Counted from the stretch's first letter, positions 18,518 to 28,190 are shown. The stretch: DNA of 64,000 bases from Maribellus sp. YY47 (GCF_023111095.1 NZ_JALGYW010000003.1:69446-133445); one strand, 5' to 3'. Numbers and translations: made by a program. Notes: generated from the sequence alone by a model not told the origin.

Positions 18518-20713
18518 TCAATAACAATCCATCTTAATCTGATTGCGATTCTGATAGTGGCTCAGGTCTTTTTTCAGATAGGTATTGCAAATGTTTTTTA
18601 GTTCCTGCATTACTTCACGCTGCATAGCAATCGATCCGCAAATCATTACACACCCTCCCCTGCTTAAAACATCGGCAATTTTGCCTCCGTCTTTTTTAAT
18701 CAGATGTTGTACATATATTTTTTCCGCTTGCACACGGGAGTACGCAGGAGTAAACTGATGAAGCCTTTTCTGAAAGAGTGCTTCGTTGATGTAGGTTTTG
18801 TAAAGCTCAAGAGATTTTGGTGTTCTACCGCCCCAGTATAGGTAGATTTTTCTTCGGGAAGTGTTGGTTGCCGTCATTCCCAAAAAAGGCCCGATGCCCG
18901 TTCCTGTGGCAATAAGTACAACATCCTTTTTATTTTTGGGAAGATGAAAATGCCGGTTTTGGGCTATCCCGGCAGATAGTATTTTCCCTTTTTCCAGTTG
19001 TCCCAGCATATTTGAACAAATCCCGTTAGGATGTTTTTTTACGCTTATGGCCAGTGTGTTGTTCGCTAAGTTTCCGATAGAATATAACCGCTCGCATCCG
19101 TCTTCAGCGGAAATAACCGACAAGAGGTCACCTGAAACGACACTTGTTCCATTCGTATTTTTTAGTGTGAGTAAAAAAGTATCTTCTTTTTCAATATCAA
19201 CCCGGTCCAACACTTCAAAATCAGAAATATGACTTTTAGTAAGGGCCATTTTGGGTTTCTCAAGCTGAAGGTTTAGTCCCGTCGCCTGCGCCCAGGTATT
19301 GGCCCAATTCGAAAAAGCTTCAAAAGACTGGTTGTTTACCGTGTGAACTTCTCCCTGGCTTTCGGCATTTGGAAGTTCCTTTAACCGCTCGGAAACCGCG
19401 TAGGCAAACTGGCAATAATTTGGATATGCAGTAGAACCAAATCCGACAACCGAATAGGAAAATAGCTGAAGTTGACGATGTTTTGTTATCAGTTCCTGAA
19501 ACCGGTTGGCGCTGGCAGGCGATTCTCCCTGTCCGTAGGTGGCAGTAAAAATCATGAGTTGTTCCATCTTCCTAAACCGGCCATAATCATTCATCAGCCC
19601 TAAATAACTTTTTATACCCAGTTTTTGCAGCTGGCAATGAAATTCCCGGGCATATTGCAGGGTGCTAGCTCCCTCGGTACCCACCAAAATAATATGAGTG
19701 CATTCATTTGGGGAGTATTTATTTTGGATACGAATCCGTGGTCTTCTAAAATAAATAACAAAGCCCGTAAGCATTAAAAAAAGAATGGCCAAGCTTCCGG
19801 CTGCCAAAATTACACTCCAAACAATACTTCCTTCGCCGGTATGTAATACCGTTGCCCAGGATGAGGCAAGAGTTACTAAAGGATATTCTTTTTCTGTAAT
19901 AATATCCCCATTAAACTGATTCAACAAAACTTCCCTGTTTTTCAGGCGAATGGTGTAGTAATCTTCCGCAAATTCTGAAAAAGGATATTCCAATTCCCGC
20001 AATTCTCCCAACCTGGTATTATTGAGGAATTCAAAGTTGTGTAGAGGTATTTTCGGTTCGTCTGTTAATGAATCGTAATCCACTTCGTGGACAATCTGTT
20101 TTTCAGGAATCAGGCCAAAACGCAGCAGCGACAGATATACTCCAGTTAATGACAACACAATAATGGGCAATAAAGTAATGCGGGAGTACGCTACGTGGTT
20201 GAACTGCGAAAAGTTTTCGCGAACCACAGGCGCAAAAAAATATTTAAAGCCGCCCTGCCGTTTAGCAATCAGTACAACACCCGATACCGCAATTAAAAAT
20301 AGCAATAAAGAAACAAGGCCAATAAGAAAACGCCCCGGTGTTTTAAGAAACAACGAACGGTGCAAATTGGTGCTGAACTGAAAAACCGGCGCTTTTTCAA
20401 TCAGTGCCGCTAACTTCTCGCCGGTAAAAGGATTCACATAAAACTGCTCGTTTTTTCCGTTAACAATTGCAGAGACACTAACAAATCCGTCGCGGTTGTT
20501 TGATACCGAAAGAATTTCGTCGTATCTCGCGTTCAAATTTGTTAATGTCTCGCTTAACCGAAGTTCGTTTGCATGCTTAATGCTGTAGGGGCGCACCTTG
20601 TTCGATATAGGCTCAACAGCCAAAATCGCCCCCGTAACCGATGCGACCAACAAGAACAAGGAGGAAACTACTGCAAGAATTAAATGGCTGTAACGCCATA
20701 TCGAAAGAACCAT
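18518..20713 (-). CDS. PepSY-TM / flavodoxin / NADPH flavoprotein reductase fusion
   Basis: 731 residues. The N-terminal ~330 residues are a PepSY-associated membrane module with four transmembrane helices (about 10-35, 135-160, 185-207, 305-328) and periplasmic loops. A flavodoxin-like domain follows (~340-480, with MIFTATYGQGESPASA), then a ferredoxin-NADP reductase module (~500-731) with the FAD motif ERLYSIGN and the NADPH motif ATGTGIGPFLG. It can carry electrons from NADPH to the periplasm or inner membrane. As the last gene of the TonB receptor/DUF4374 operon it is a good candidate ferric-siderophore reductase; in Bacteroides the XusABC xenosiderophore system includes a PepSY membrane protein. 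Confidence 0.88.
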   Translation of the reverse strand: MVLSIWRYSHLILAVVSSLFLLVASVTGAILAVEPISNKVRPYSIKHANELRLSETLTNLNARYDEILSVSNNRDGFVSVSAIVNGKNEQFYVNPFTGEKLAALIEKAPVFQFSTNLHRSLFLKTPGRFLIGLVSLLLFLIAVSGVVLIAKRQGGFKYFFAPVVRENFSQFNHVAYSRITLLPIIVLSLTGVYLSLLRFGLIPEKQIVHEVDYDSLTDEPKIPLHNFEFLNNTRLGELRELEYPFSEFAEDYYTIRLKNREVLLNQFNGDIITEKEYPLVTLASSWATVLHTGEGSIVWSVILAAGSLAILFLMLTGFVIYFRRPRIRIQNKYSPNECTHIILVGTEGASTLQYAREFHCQLQKLGIKSYLGLMNDYGRFRKMEQLMIFTATYGQGESPASANRFQELITKHRQLQLFSYSVVGFGSTAYPNYCQFAYAVSERLKELPNAESQGEVHTVNNQSFEAFSNWANTWAQATGLNLQLEKPKMALTKSHISDFEVLDRVDIEKEDTFLLTLKNTNGTSVVSGDLLSVISAEDGCERLYSIGNLANNTLAISVKKHPNGICSNMLGQLEKGKILSAGIAQNRHFHLPKNKKDVVLIATGTGIGPFLGMTATNTSRRKIYLYWGGRTPKSLELYKTYINEALFQKRLHQFTPAYSRVQAEKIYVQHLIKKDGGKIADVLSRGGCVMICGSIAMQREVMQELKNICNTYLKKDLSHYQNRNQIKMDCY

Positions 20714-20719
20714 GTTTTA

Positions 20720-21217
20720 CTAATTGGGTATCATTCGGATATACCGGACATATCCTTTTCCGTCAACTTTATTACTGATAGTGGCTGAGTTCAGCTCAAG
20801 CTCTGCATCAACAGAGTAGTATTTCTGATTTTCGACAGCAGATTCGAAACGTATTTTATAGCCTTTGTCAATTTGTGAAGAATCAAACACCAGCGAAATA
20901 ATGTTTCTTTCCCCATTTCCAACTGTTGCGCCGGTAAGCGCATCAATGTCCTCTTTTTTACCATGGCTGAAAGCCCACCAGTTTTTTAAATCCGGAAACC
21001 ATTCGGGGTCATTTCCCTGCACATACAGGGTTTTTACATAATTACCGCTGGCATCCATCAAAGAAACAGCCACATAGGCTTTTTCTCCTGAATAGTTGGC
21101 CATTTGTATCATACACTTGTAGGACACGGTTGAAGGTGTTTGCACAAAAGAAGAGGTGCAAAAAAGAACCAGGATAAGGCCAAAAATTGAAGCTGTCCGT
21201 TTTATTATTCTGTTCAT
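20720..21217 (-). CDS. DUF2271 periplasmic protein
   Basis: 165 residues with a signal peptide (ASIFGLILVLFCTSSFVQ). The body, with YVQGNDPEWFPDLKNWWAF and GATVGNGERNI, matches DUF2271, a family frequently placed beside PepSY membrane proteins. Biochemical role unknown; position between the ankyrin protein and the PepSY reductase suggests a periplasmic partner in iron release. It ends 6 bp before the reductase start. Confidence 0.78.
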   Translation of the reverse strand: MNRIIKRTASIFGLILVLFCTSSFVQTPSTVSYKCMIQMANYSGEKAYVAVSLMDASGNYVKTLYVQGNDPEWFPDLKNWWAFSHGKKEDIDALTGATVGNGERNIISLVFDSSQIDKGYKIRFESAVENQKYYSVDAELELNSATISNKVDGKGYVRYIRMIPN

Positions 21218-21223
21218 TGGGCT

Positions 21224-22732
21224 TTATTTTAGAAAGTCTAAATTCACGTTGTTTTGGATTAAAAGTTCATTCTCCTGCGCCAAGTCGTAAGCGGTTTCAC
21301 CAAATTCAGTAGTTGATTTGATGTCGGCGCCGTTGGCAATCAGAAATTTAAGGGCTTCCGCATTGCTCGATTTCATGGCAGTGTAGTGCAAAACAGTATT
21401 TCCCTGCTTGTCTTTTGCGTTGATATCGGCCCCAAAATCCAGAACTTTTTTAAGCAGTTCCAAATTGTTTTTGGCAATGGCCAAATGCCAGATGGTGCTA
21501 TTGTCGGGCTGTTTTGTCTTGAAATTAAAACCAGCCGCAAGCAATGCTTTTACCTTCTCATCAAAATCGCGGGGATTGCCACGTGTGTCAAAAAGATAAT
21601 AAGCCAGGTTATTTCCCTTTTTATCCAGAATATTCGTTTGGGCGCCTTCTGATATCAGGTAATTTACCACATTTCCGTTGTTGTTCTGAATAGCAAGAGT
21701 TAATGCTGAGTGTCCTTCGTTATTGGTATGGTTGATGTTCTCTGTTTTTTCGGCCAAATATTTTACAACCTCCTGTTTGTTGCGCGATGCGGCATTTAAA
21801 AGAGGCGTATTCCCTTCTTTGTCAACCGAATTTGGATTTACCCCTTTATCGATAAAATACTGGAAAATTGCCAAATCGTTGGTAGAGCGCGAAAGATTGT
21901 GCAGCGGCGTTACTCCATCGTTTGAAGTAATATTCGGCTCAAGTCCTAATCCTTCCAAATATTGAAAAACCTCCAAACTATTGCTGCTGCCTCTTCCTCC
22001 TCTGCTGGCAAAAAGAACGGCATTTTCGTTGGTGTTGGTGTTTTTCTTGGTAGAAACCCCTCTGGCGGCCAAAGCTTTCAGTACTTCAATATTTCCTCCC
22101 TGGGCTGCAATATTAAATATGCCGTTGCCATGGTCGTCAGTAGCATTTAAACTAAGCCCTTTGCTGATGAAATAATCAATTAACCCGAGGTTTTTTACCC
22201 TTGGGGCAGCTGCTAAAAGCACATTACGGCCATCGTGGTCTTTCTCATTCTTTAAGTCGGCTCCGTTTTCAATAAAGAAATCGTAAATTTTTGTGTTATC
22301 CTGCCCCGATGCAGCAGTAAACTGGGTTAACGAATTTCCGTGAGAATCTCTTAAATCGGTTCTGGCGCCTTTTTTTACCAAAAGCTTTACAACTTCAAGG
22401 TTTCCCCGCGACGCTGCCCAAAAGATATAGGTTCTTGAATCGTGTGTACGTTTGTTCACATCGTTTCCTTTTTCAATAAGATAATCGATGGTGGCTGCCG
22501 GGTTTTCGCTAAAAATAGCAAAGGTAACGGCATCGTACCCGGCCCCGTTGGATTCTGTTATGGAATGCCCTTCGGCAATTCTGGCGTCAATTTCCTCAAG
22601 GCTGGGGTGTGAAGCCCAATATTGCCTGTCCAGAAACGGATTTTCACTGTTTTCCGGTTGTGCCATACTTGTTACAGAAACGAGTGCGGCAACCACAAAG
22701 AGAAAGATAAATTTTATGGTCTGTGTTTTCAT
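21224..22732 (-). CDS. exported ankyrin-repeat protein of the siderophore operon
   Basis: 502 residues: signal peptide (FIFLFVVAALVSVTSMAQ), then roughly a dozen ankyrin repeats from about residue 60 to the end, with typical units such as NTPLLNAASRNKQEVVKYL and NTVLHYTAMKSSNAEALKFL. Ankyrin solenoids bind proteins and have no enzymatic role. Being exported and cotranscribed with the TonB receptor, DUF4374, DUF2271 and PepSY genes, it is probably a periplasmic scaffold or binding partner of this uptake system. The gap to the DUF2271 gene is 6 bp. Confidence 0.88.
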   Translation of the reverse strand: MKTQTIKFIFLFVVAALVSVTSMAQPENSENPFLDRQYWASHPSLEEIDARIAEGHSITESNGAGYDAVTFAIFSENPAATIDYLIEKGNDVNKRTHDSRTYIFWAASRGNLEVVKLLVKKGARTDLRDSHGNSLTQFTAASGQDNTKIYDFFIENGADLKNEKDHDGRNVLLAAAPRVKNLGLIDYFISKGLSLNATDDHGNGIFNIAAQGGNIEVLKALAARGVSTKKNTNTNENAVLFASRGGRGSSNSLEVFQYLEGLGLEPNITSNDGVTPLHNLSRSTNDLAIFQYFIDKGVNPNSVDKEGNTPLLNAASRNKQEVVKYLAEKTENINHTNNEGHSALTLAIQNNNGNVVNYLISEGAQTNILDKKGNNLAYYLFDTRGNPRDFDEKVKALLAAGFNFKTKQPDNSTIWHLAIAKNNLELLKKVLDFGADINAKDKQGNTVLHYTAMKSSNAEALKFLIANGADIKSTTEFGETAYDLAQENELLIQNNVNLDFLK

Positions 22733-22836
22733 TTTTAATTCTGTTGAATTTCCTGAATAAAATCTTCTTACAGTAGTAAACTCTGTGAGAGAAAATTTCC
22801 CACAGAGTTTACTTCATATCATCATTTTTCAAAGGG

Positions 22837-24174
22837 TTAGAATGTCCCTATGAAATGACTTCCTGCCACGTTCACCAATTCGGCGCCTTTGGTAACTTTT
22901 CCGGTTTCGGTATCAATTACATAGATATTTCCGTTTTCGCCCACAGGAGCCTGGGTTACATAGATTTCTGTTCCATCAACGGCAAAACCCTGGTATTGGA
23001 ACAAATAAAAATCGGGGTCATACGGAATTTCGTCAATACGCACTGCAGTTTTGGCTTCCAGGTCCACCAAAGCAAAAAAGCCCTGAGCTCCTGCTGCTCC
23101 TTCTTCAGAACCGGCATGGCGGTATGCTAAAACGGCTTTCCCGTTTGCTGCAGGCCTCCAGGCCAAAACGTAAGCACCTTCTACACCTAAAGCATCGTCC
23201 AGGTTAAAGTCATAGGAATTGTCGTATTCGTTGTCCGCATCAATTTTAAGGATGTGTGAACCTTCCGGATCGTCCTGGTTGGCCTGATAAACACTACCGT
23301 TATAAAGAAAAGCATTGATGCTGCGGTAACCGTTAGTGTTACCATGTCCTGCGGTTGAAGTGATTACATAAGGGTTCAACAACGATGGATAATCCAGGAT
23401 GATGGTCTTTGAACCCAGGATTTCATAGCCTTTGTCGCTTTCTGCAGTTGCTGGATTTACCTTGCTTAAACGGGCCCCGATATACAATTTATCGCCGGCA
23501 GCGTTCAACACGGGCATATCGATTCTGGAAATATAATAACCTTTGGCTTCTTCCTCTTCGCTTAAAGCAATGCTGTGCTCCTGAAATTCTTTAATTTGTG
23601 AATTCACCAAATCTAAGGTTAGTACCCCCATGGTAGCTTCGGTACGAATATAGTTGTTGTTTTCATCAAACTCGTGTTCTGTAGAAACATATACCGCGGC
23701 GCCTGTTTTGTCTCCGTCAAATAGTTTAATCCATCTGGGAGCAGCTCCTACGTAGGGAGCAATACTGATTTCGGTACCTGTTTTCGTGAAGGTTTGTCCA
23801 CCTTCTACGGTATATTTGGTATAGTTACCGCCTGTATCCCCGGCATAACTTATATTAAAGATTGTTTTACCGTCTTCAGAAGCCTGCAAGCGGGCTGTTC
23901 TGTTTGAAGGAACGATAAAACCATTATCAAAAGGAGCGATAGACACTGTCGGGTCTTTTGCTTTTTCGCTGTCAATTGCATAAATTAATGTTCCCCCGTT
24001 TCCATCTCCGGGATCTTCACCCATTCTGGCTGCAGCCACGGTAATCCATCGTGTTTCTGCCGGTTCAGGCGGTAAAATTATATCATCGTCATCGCTACTA
24101 CTGCAAGAGGCCAGTAGTCCGGCAATCATAAACACGGAGGATAAAATTCGAATATTTAAGAAGTTACTTTTCAT
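22837..24174 (-). CDS. DUF4374 surface lipoprotein, XusB-like siderophore-binding propeller
   Basis: 445 residues. A lipoprotein signal (MIAGLLASC) is followed directly by SSSDDDD, an acidic stretch like the Bacteroidota lipoprotein export signal, so the protein is likely displayed on the cell surface. The body matches DUF4374, predicted to be a beta propeller. In Bacteroides thetaiotaomicron the surface lipoprotein XusB, encoded next to the TonB receptor XusA, captures ferric enterobactin; I recall it as a DUF4374-type protein. The gene lies 20 bp downstream of the receptor gene. Ligand here is inferred, not shown. Confidence 0.82.
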   Translation of the reverse strand: MKSNFLNIRILSSVFMIAGLLASCSSSDDDDIILPPEPAETRWITVAAARMGEDPGDGNGGTLIYAIDSEKAKDPTVSIAPFDNGFIVPSNRTARLQASEDGKTIFNISYAGDTGGNYTKYTVEGGQTFTKTGTEISIAPYVGAAPRWIKLFDGDKTGAAVYVSTEHEFDENNNYIRTEATMGVLTLDLVNSQIKEFQEHSIALSEEEEAKGYYISRIDMPVLNAAGDKLYIGARLSKVNPATAESDKGYEILGSKTIILDYPSLLNPYVITSTAGHGNTNGYRSINAFLYNGSVYQANQDDPEGSHILKIDADNEYDNSYDFNLDDALGVEGAYVLAWRPAANGKAVLAYRHAGSEEGAAGAQGFFALVDLEAKTAVRIDEIPYDPDFYLFQYQGFAVDGTEIYVTQAPVGENGNIYVIDTETGKVTKGAELVNVAGSHFIGTF

Positions 24175-24194
24175 GTTATAAAATATTTAAGTAA

Positions 24195-26612
24195 TTAAAA
24201 TGTATTTATTCTGTAATTCAATTTCAGGTAAACGGCCCGCCCTGCTTTTTGTACCGATAAATTGTCGTAAACCGGTTTATCGAATATATTTTTGACATCA
24301 AAGCTCATGGTAAACGTGTTGCCGGGGAAGGTATAACTCAGCCCGATATCCTGTGTTAATTGTTCGGGCACTTTAAAAAAGTCGTCGCCTACGGTGTTCG
24401 ACCCCTGCGGAACCAGGTATGAAAACTCCTCTGTAAAATACATGGTATAGAAGAGGTTCATTCTCGCATTTTTTTGTATCAAATCTTTGAAAGAATACCT
24501 CAGGCTACCATTCATGGTGAAAAATGGCGTGTTGGGAACATCAATTTGCACGCCTCTGTTTTCGATGGTTAAGTCGAAGCGCGAGATGTTAAAATTAAGG
24601 CCGAGGTTGTTGTTGTAGGAATAATCCAACTGCGCATCCACGCCTTTTGACGTGCCACTTCCCTGGTTCACATACAGAATGAGTTCGTCATTAATATTAA
24701 GCGATGTTTCAATGGGCAGGCCAATCCTATCTTTAATATTTCGTGTGAAAAAGTTGGTTGAAACACTAAAATTGTGCTTTCTGAAAGTAAAAGTTCCCAG
24801 CCGAAAGCCAAGGTTGTAGTTGTTGCTTTGTTCCGGGTTAATGCTTGAGTTGGCAACTACGTTATCCCCGTCGTTACCGAACACTTCGGTTTCATTCGGA
24901 AGCCGTATCGCTTTTTCTGCCGATGTTAACAGCGTAAGGTTTGAAAAAGGGGCAAACGACAAAGCAAAACCATATCCGTTGTGTTCCTTATTGCTGCTTA
25001 CCACTTCATTTATTATTTTATTGTTTCCATCAGTATCCGTTTCAATGGCCGGGTCAACACTAATTGTTTTTTGCTGGTAGTGTTTTCCAAATACACTGGT
25101 TTTTAGCCTATTGTCAAAAGCATTAAATTCATACGTCAAAGAATAGATGTTTTTACGCAGATCTCTTGTTCCACTAAATGTATTCTCCAGTACCGATCTC
25201 ATTTCATCACTATCTTCCCTGTCTACTCTGCTGAAAACGTGGTTCAGCAAAATCCGGTGATTATTGTTGATGGCGTATGATAAACCCGTACGAACAGACG
25301 ATACGTTCCTGTTAATTTTAGACAGTGTAGGGCCTCCTTCCTGTTGCGAGCCCCAGGAATACTTGTACTCATTACCTCTGAAATCAACCGCTCTCTGTCC
25401 ATTCCAGCTATATGCCCAGGCCAGGGTATCTGTTACGGCACGGTTACGATTTCCGAACAAGCCGTGCACATCCATTTCCAGTCCTTTCATAAAAAGATCT
25501 GTTTTTTTATAGGTGAGGCTGGCCAGCAAGGCATCCGATTCCATAAACCTGTCCTTGTAGGGGGTAATGGTCATAAAAGCACCGTGCTGAATTTCTTTGT
25601 AATCGTCAGATCCTGTTACGCCAATAAAAAACTGATCGGCCCATTTTACATCGGTAAAACCAATTTGTGCCATGCCGCCGGAAGATCTGTAAGCATCGTT
25701 AAACCTTCGGGCGGTAATGGGTGTTTGCACTCCGCCAATGCCGGTAACCACAACACTTCTGCCCGAAACCTTATAGTCGTTATCAGAATAATTATGAAAA
25801 AAGGAGGTTTTAAAAGTAAGTCCTGATTTATCAGAGCGATAGGTACCGTTTACACTTGCCTGAAAAGTGTTGAAAGACCCGTAGGAAACAGAAGCATTAA
25901 AATTGTTTTTTGCCTCTTTATGAAGCTGAATATTAATGGCGCCTCCCAGCGCGTCGTCTGCCAGATGCCCGGGTACCACTCCTTTGTACACTTCAATTTG
26001 CTTAATCATCGACGGGGGAATACTGTTTAAGTTGAATGAAGATCCGTAGGTTGAAATGGGAATGCCGTCGATAAAAATACGAACAGCGCTTCCGGATAAC
26101 CCGTTCAATGAATATTCAACGCTTGATCCCAGTCCCCCGCTCTGACGAATTTTAACACCCACAGTAGTGTTTAATAACTCGTTTGCCTGTATGCTGCGCA
26201 GGCTCGCTTCTTTTGTTTTCACAGCATTTACGGCAAACCCCTGTGTTTCAAGCTCCGTTTTTTTTGTTTTCCCTTTTACTGTTACTTCATTCAGGTTTTC
26301 GGTGTTTTCTTTTAAAACAATATCAAGTTTTACCCTGTTATTGGCGGGGTTTGTTTTAATGGTTTTCGAAGTTTTGGCATACCCAACAAACGAAACAGAA
26401 ATTGTATGTTCGCCAAAGGGAGCGCTAATTTCAAACTTTCCTTGTTCGTCGGTTAGTGTTCCAAGTTTTGTTCCGTTTATTACTACCGAAGCAAATACCA
26501 ACGGACTACCATCTTCTGCTACAATTTTGCCAAAAACCGAACTGTTTTTCGTGTTCTGGCCGTATGCCGATACTACAGCCAAAAAGAATAAGATCAGGGA
26601 ATATTTGCCCAT
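24195..26612 (-). CDS. TonB-dependent outer-membrane receptor (siderophore type, XusA-like)
   Basis: 805 residues: signal peptide, a carboxypeptidase-regulatory-like domain (~23-95, GKIVAEDGSPLVFASVVING), a plug (~120-225, with SLNGLSGSAVRIFIDGIPIS and LGGAINI), then a 22-strand barrel ending in LKLNYRINTF. It is much shorter than SusC proteins and has no SusD partner, consistent with siderophore rather than glycan import. It heads a five-gene minus-strand operon with DUF4374, ankyrin, DUF2271 and PepSY-reductase genes. A TTAAGATTAAGTCTAA dyad 27-42 bp upstream may be a Fur-type site. Confidence 0.9.
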   Translation of the reverse strand: MGKYSLILFFLAVVSAYGQNTKNSSVFGKIVAEDGSPLVFASVVINGTKLGTLTDEQGKFEISAPFGEHTISVSFVGYAKTSKTIKTNPANNRVKLDIVLKENTENLNEVTVKGKTKKTELETQGFAVNAVKTKEASLRSIQANELLNTTVGVKIRQSGGLGSSVEYSLNGLSGSAVRIFIDGIPISTYGSSFNLNSIPPSMIKQIEVYKGVVPGHLADDALGGAINIQLHKEAKNNFNASVSYGSFNTFQASVNGTYRSDKSGLTFKTSFFHNYSDNDYKVSGRSVVVTGIGGVQTPITARRFNDAYRSSGGMAQIGFTDVKWADQFFIGVTGSDDYKEIQHGAFMTITPYKDRFMESDALLASLTYKKTDLFMKGLEMDVHGLFGNRNRAVTDTLAWAYSWNGQRAVDFRGNEYKYSWGSQQEGGPTLSKINRNVSSVRTGLSYAINNNHRILLNHVFSRVDREDSDEMRSVLENTFSGTRDLRKNIYSLTYEFNAFDNRLKTSVFGKHYQQKTISVDPAIETDTDGNNKIINEVVSSNKEHNGYGFALSFAPFSNLTLLTSAEKAIRLPNETEVFGNDGDNVVANSSINPEQSNNYNLGFRLGTFTFRKHNFSVSTNFFTRNIKDRIGLPIETSLNINDELILYVNQGSGTSKGVDAQLDYSYNNNLGLNFNISRFDLTIENRGVQIDVPNTPFFTMNGSLRYSFKDLIQKNARMNLFYTMYFTEEFSYLVPQGSNTVGDDFFKVPEQLTQDIGLSYTFPGNTFTMSFDVKNIFDKPVYDNLSVQKAGRAVYLKLNYRINTF

Positions 26613-26638
26613 TCAAAATATTTTTAATATTATATTAA

Positions 26639-26654
26639 TTAAGATTAAGTCTAA
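26639..26654. promoter_or_regulatory. putative iron-responsive operator upstream of the TonB receptor
   Basis: TTAAGATTAAGTCTAA is an imperfect dyad (TTA, TTAA and TAA blocks are symmetric) 27 bp from the receptor start. Its size and position fit a Fur-like repressor site, and iron control is expected for this operon. The match to any defined Bacteroidota Fur consensus has not been tested. Confidence 0.25.
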
Positions 26655-26917
26655 GAGACTGGGGATAGAAATACCTTCTTTTCAACGATGGTTTAGGAAT
26701 GATTACTATTCATTTTTAATCCGGTTAACCTTGAAGTTTCGCATTGGTATCATTCGTGTTCCGCCAGGTTTCATTGTAGTTGTCGTCTTTCTTTTTTGGG
26801 TACATATTTTTATGAACATTTACTGTCCTCCAGGTTTTTTGCTTTGGTTTTTAAGCAACAGCTTCTTTTATTATTGTTTTCTGAAGGCAAAAATAGATCT
26901 TCACTTACTGAGGACTA

Positions 26918-26933
26918 TCCCCATAAATGGGGA
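26918..26933 (+). other. short hairpin
   Basis: TCCCCATAAATGGGGA: 6-bp perfect stem with a 4-nt loop, followed by TTTTCATTTTCC. Could be a weak terminator on the plus strand, but no plus-strand gene lies immediately upstream. Confidence 0.3.
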
Positions 26934-27260
26934 TTTTCATTTTCCGGCATAGTTACTTCGCAAAGGATTTTTCGCTCATTCAACCCCGAAATCAATTAAC
27001 TTCTAAACACTCGTTGAGCAAATTTTAATACGATTGACTTTTATATTATTGATATTTCTGTTGAACATGACCTTTCTTATGTATTGAATTTCAGCTCAAA
27101 CTGTAATTCCGGAAGGCTGCTGATTTTGAATGGGTCACATAGCTGAAAAAACAAGTCTCTATGCGCTGTCAATATGATTCATCAGTACAATAACTATCCT
27201 GATAACTGGCAATTGGGGTCAATTTCTTTCCTAATCACACTGGCTTATAAAACTGAAAGG

Positions 27261-27312
27261 TCTCCCAAAAGCGTTAACTTCAACTATTAAATGATTCGAA
27301 GTTTTGTACAGT
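27261..27312 (+). repeat. imperfect direct repeat, right copy
   Basis: Partner of 18277-18326. It begins TCTCCCA and contains TATTAAATG (27285-27293), ATTCGAA and GTTTTGTACAGT. The copy spacing is about 9 kb, and the interval holds only the minus-strand siderophore operon and its upstream region. Confidence 0.5.
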
Positions 27313-27452
27313 GGACAGCTAAAAAGGCCACAAATCCAGCGGCTTTTCGTATTACCGGAAACGAATTGGGCAGCGAAAATGCAAAAACCCCGGATCGATC
27401 AAACGATAACCCGAAAAATAAGCTTAAATTGCCGCATCTGACGGATACGCAT

Positions 27453-28190
27453 ATGGCAGAAATGAATAATATTTTTCAAAAGATTGGCACTACGCAAACG
27501 CTTAGTCAAAAGATTGAGCGAAACATTGAACGTGCCATCAGGGAGAAGAAACTACCTGTAGGTTCGAAATTACCTTCGGAACGTGAACTTTGCGAGATGT
27601 TTGCCGTAAGCCGTACAGCCTTACGCGAAGCGCTTCGCCGGCTGAGCGCCCGCGGATTGATCGAGATCCGTAAAGGAAGCGGCATGATCGTTAAAAAGAT
27701 CAACATGAAAGATGCGATCGACTCGCTGAATCTTTATTACGACCTGAAGTTTGATATGGATCTGATTACCCAGATCATTGAACTGCGTTTGGCGTTTGAA
27801 CCGGAAATTGCCCGAATGGCTGCTGTGAACCGTACCGAAGACGATCTGAAAAATCTGACCACAAACCTGACCGAATTTGCGGCCTGTGATCCCGACAACA
27901 CCCAGTTGGAATCTGACCTGGATAACAAATTCCATTTAACCGTGGCGCGTGCTACCGGCAATCCTTTTGTAATTGTTACGATGGAACCCGTGCACAATTT
28001 GTTGCCACGTATGCGTAATTATATTTATGCCAACGTTGAAGGTGAAAAGGAAATCACTTTGGGTTACCACAAAGAAATTGTGAATGCCATTCGCGAAAAA
28101 GATGCCGACCGTGCCTACGAAAAGATGCAGGCCCACATCGGACGTAACATGCAGGTATACAATAAATTTCTTAAAAATTCAAATACGTAA
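27453..28190 (+). CDS. FadR-subfamily GntR transcriptional regulator
   Basis: 246 residues from the ATG at 27453 (MAEMNNIFQKI). The winged helix is canonical: GSKLPSERELCEMFAVSRTALREALRRLSARGLIEIRKGSGMIV. The C-terminal ~150 residues form the all-helical FCD effector domain, with a candidate metal or ligand site in DNKFHLTVARATGNP. It is convergent with murQ (8-bp gap) at the left end of the peptidoglycan locus and is the only transcription factor in it, so it probably controls the locus, perhaps responding to MurNAc-6-P, GlcNAc-6-P or gluconate-like acids. The recurrent TGTAA-N6-TTACA dyads are candidate binding sites. An earlier in-frame start at 27291 is less likely. Confidence 0.88.
   Translation: MAEMNNIFQKIGTTQTLSQKIERNIERAIREKKLPVGSKLPSERELCEMFAVSRTALREALRRLSARGLIEIRKGSGMIVKKINMKDAIDSLNLYYDLKFDMDLITQIIELRLAFEPEIARMAAVNRTEDDLKNLTTNLTEFAACDPDNTQLESDLDNKFHLTVARATGNPFVIVTMEPVHNLLPRMRNYIYANVEGEKEITLGYHKEIVNAIREKDADRAYEKMQAHIGRNMQVYNKFLKNSNT

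Larger units (their letters stand above)
26613..27452. other. long AT-rich intergenic region upstream of the siderophore operon and the GntR regulator
   Basis: No convincing gene. The contents I can see are a dyad TTAAGATTAAGTCTAA at 26639-26654, a hairpin TCCCCATAAATGGGGA at 26918-26933 followed by TTTTC, and the right copy of a direct repeat at 27261-27312. An open frame runs upstream of the regulator start from 27291, but its 54 codons are unlike any FadR-family N-terminus. Confidence 0.6.

Noticed and set aside
26167-26952. 261-residue plus-strand frame at the 5' end of the TonB receptor
   Set aside because: It is antisense to a clear TonB-dependent receptor, has low-complexity Phe-rich composition and matches no family.
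27291-27452. N-terminal extension of the GntR regulator
   Set aside because: The 54 extra residues do not resemble a FadR-family N-terminus and overlap the direct repeat; the ATG at 27453 gives the normal length.
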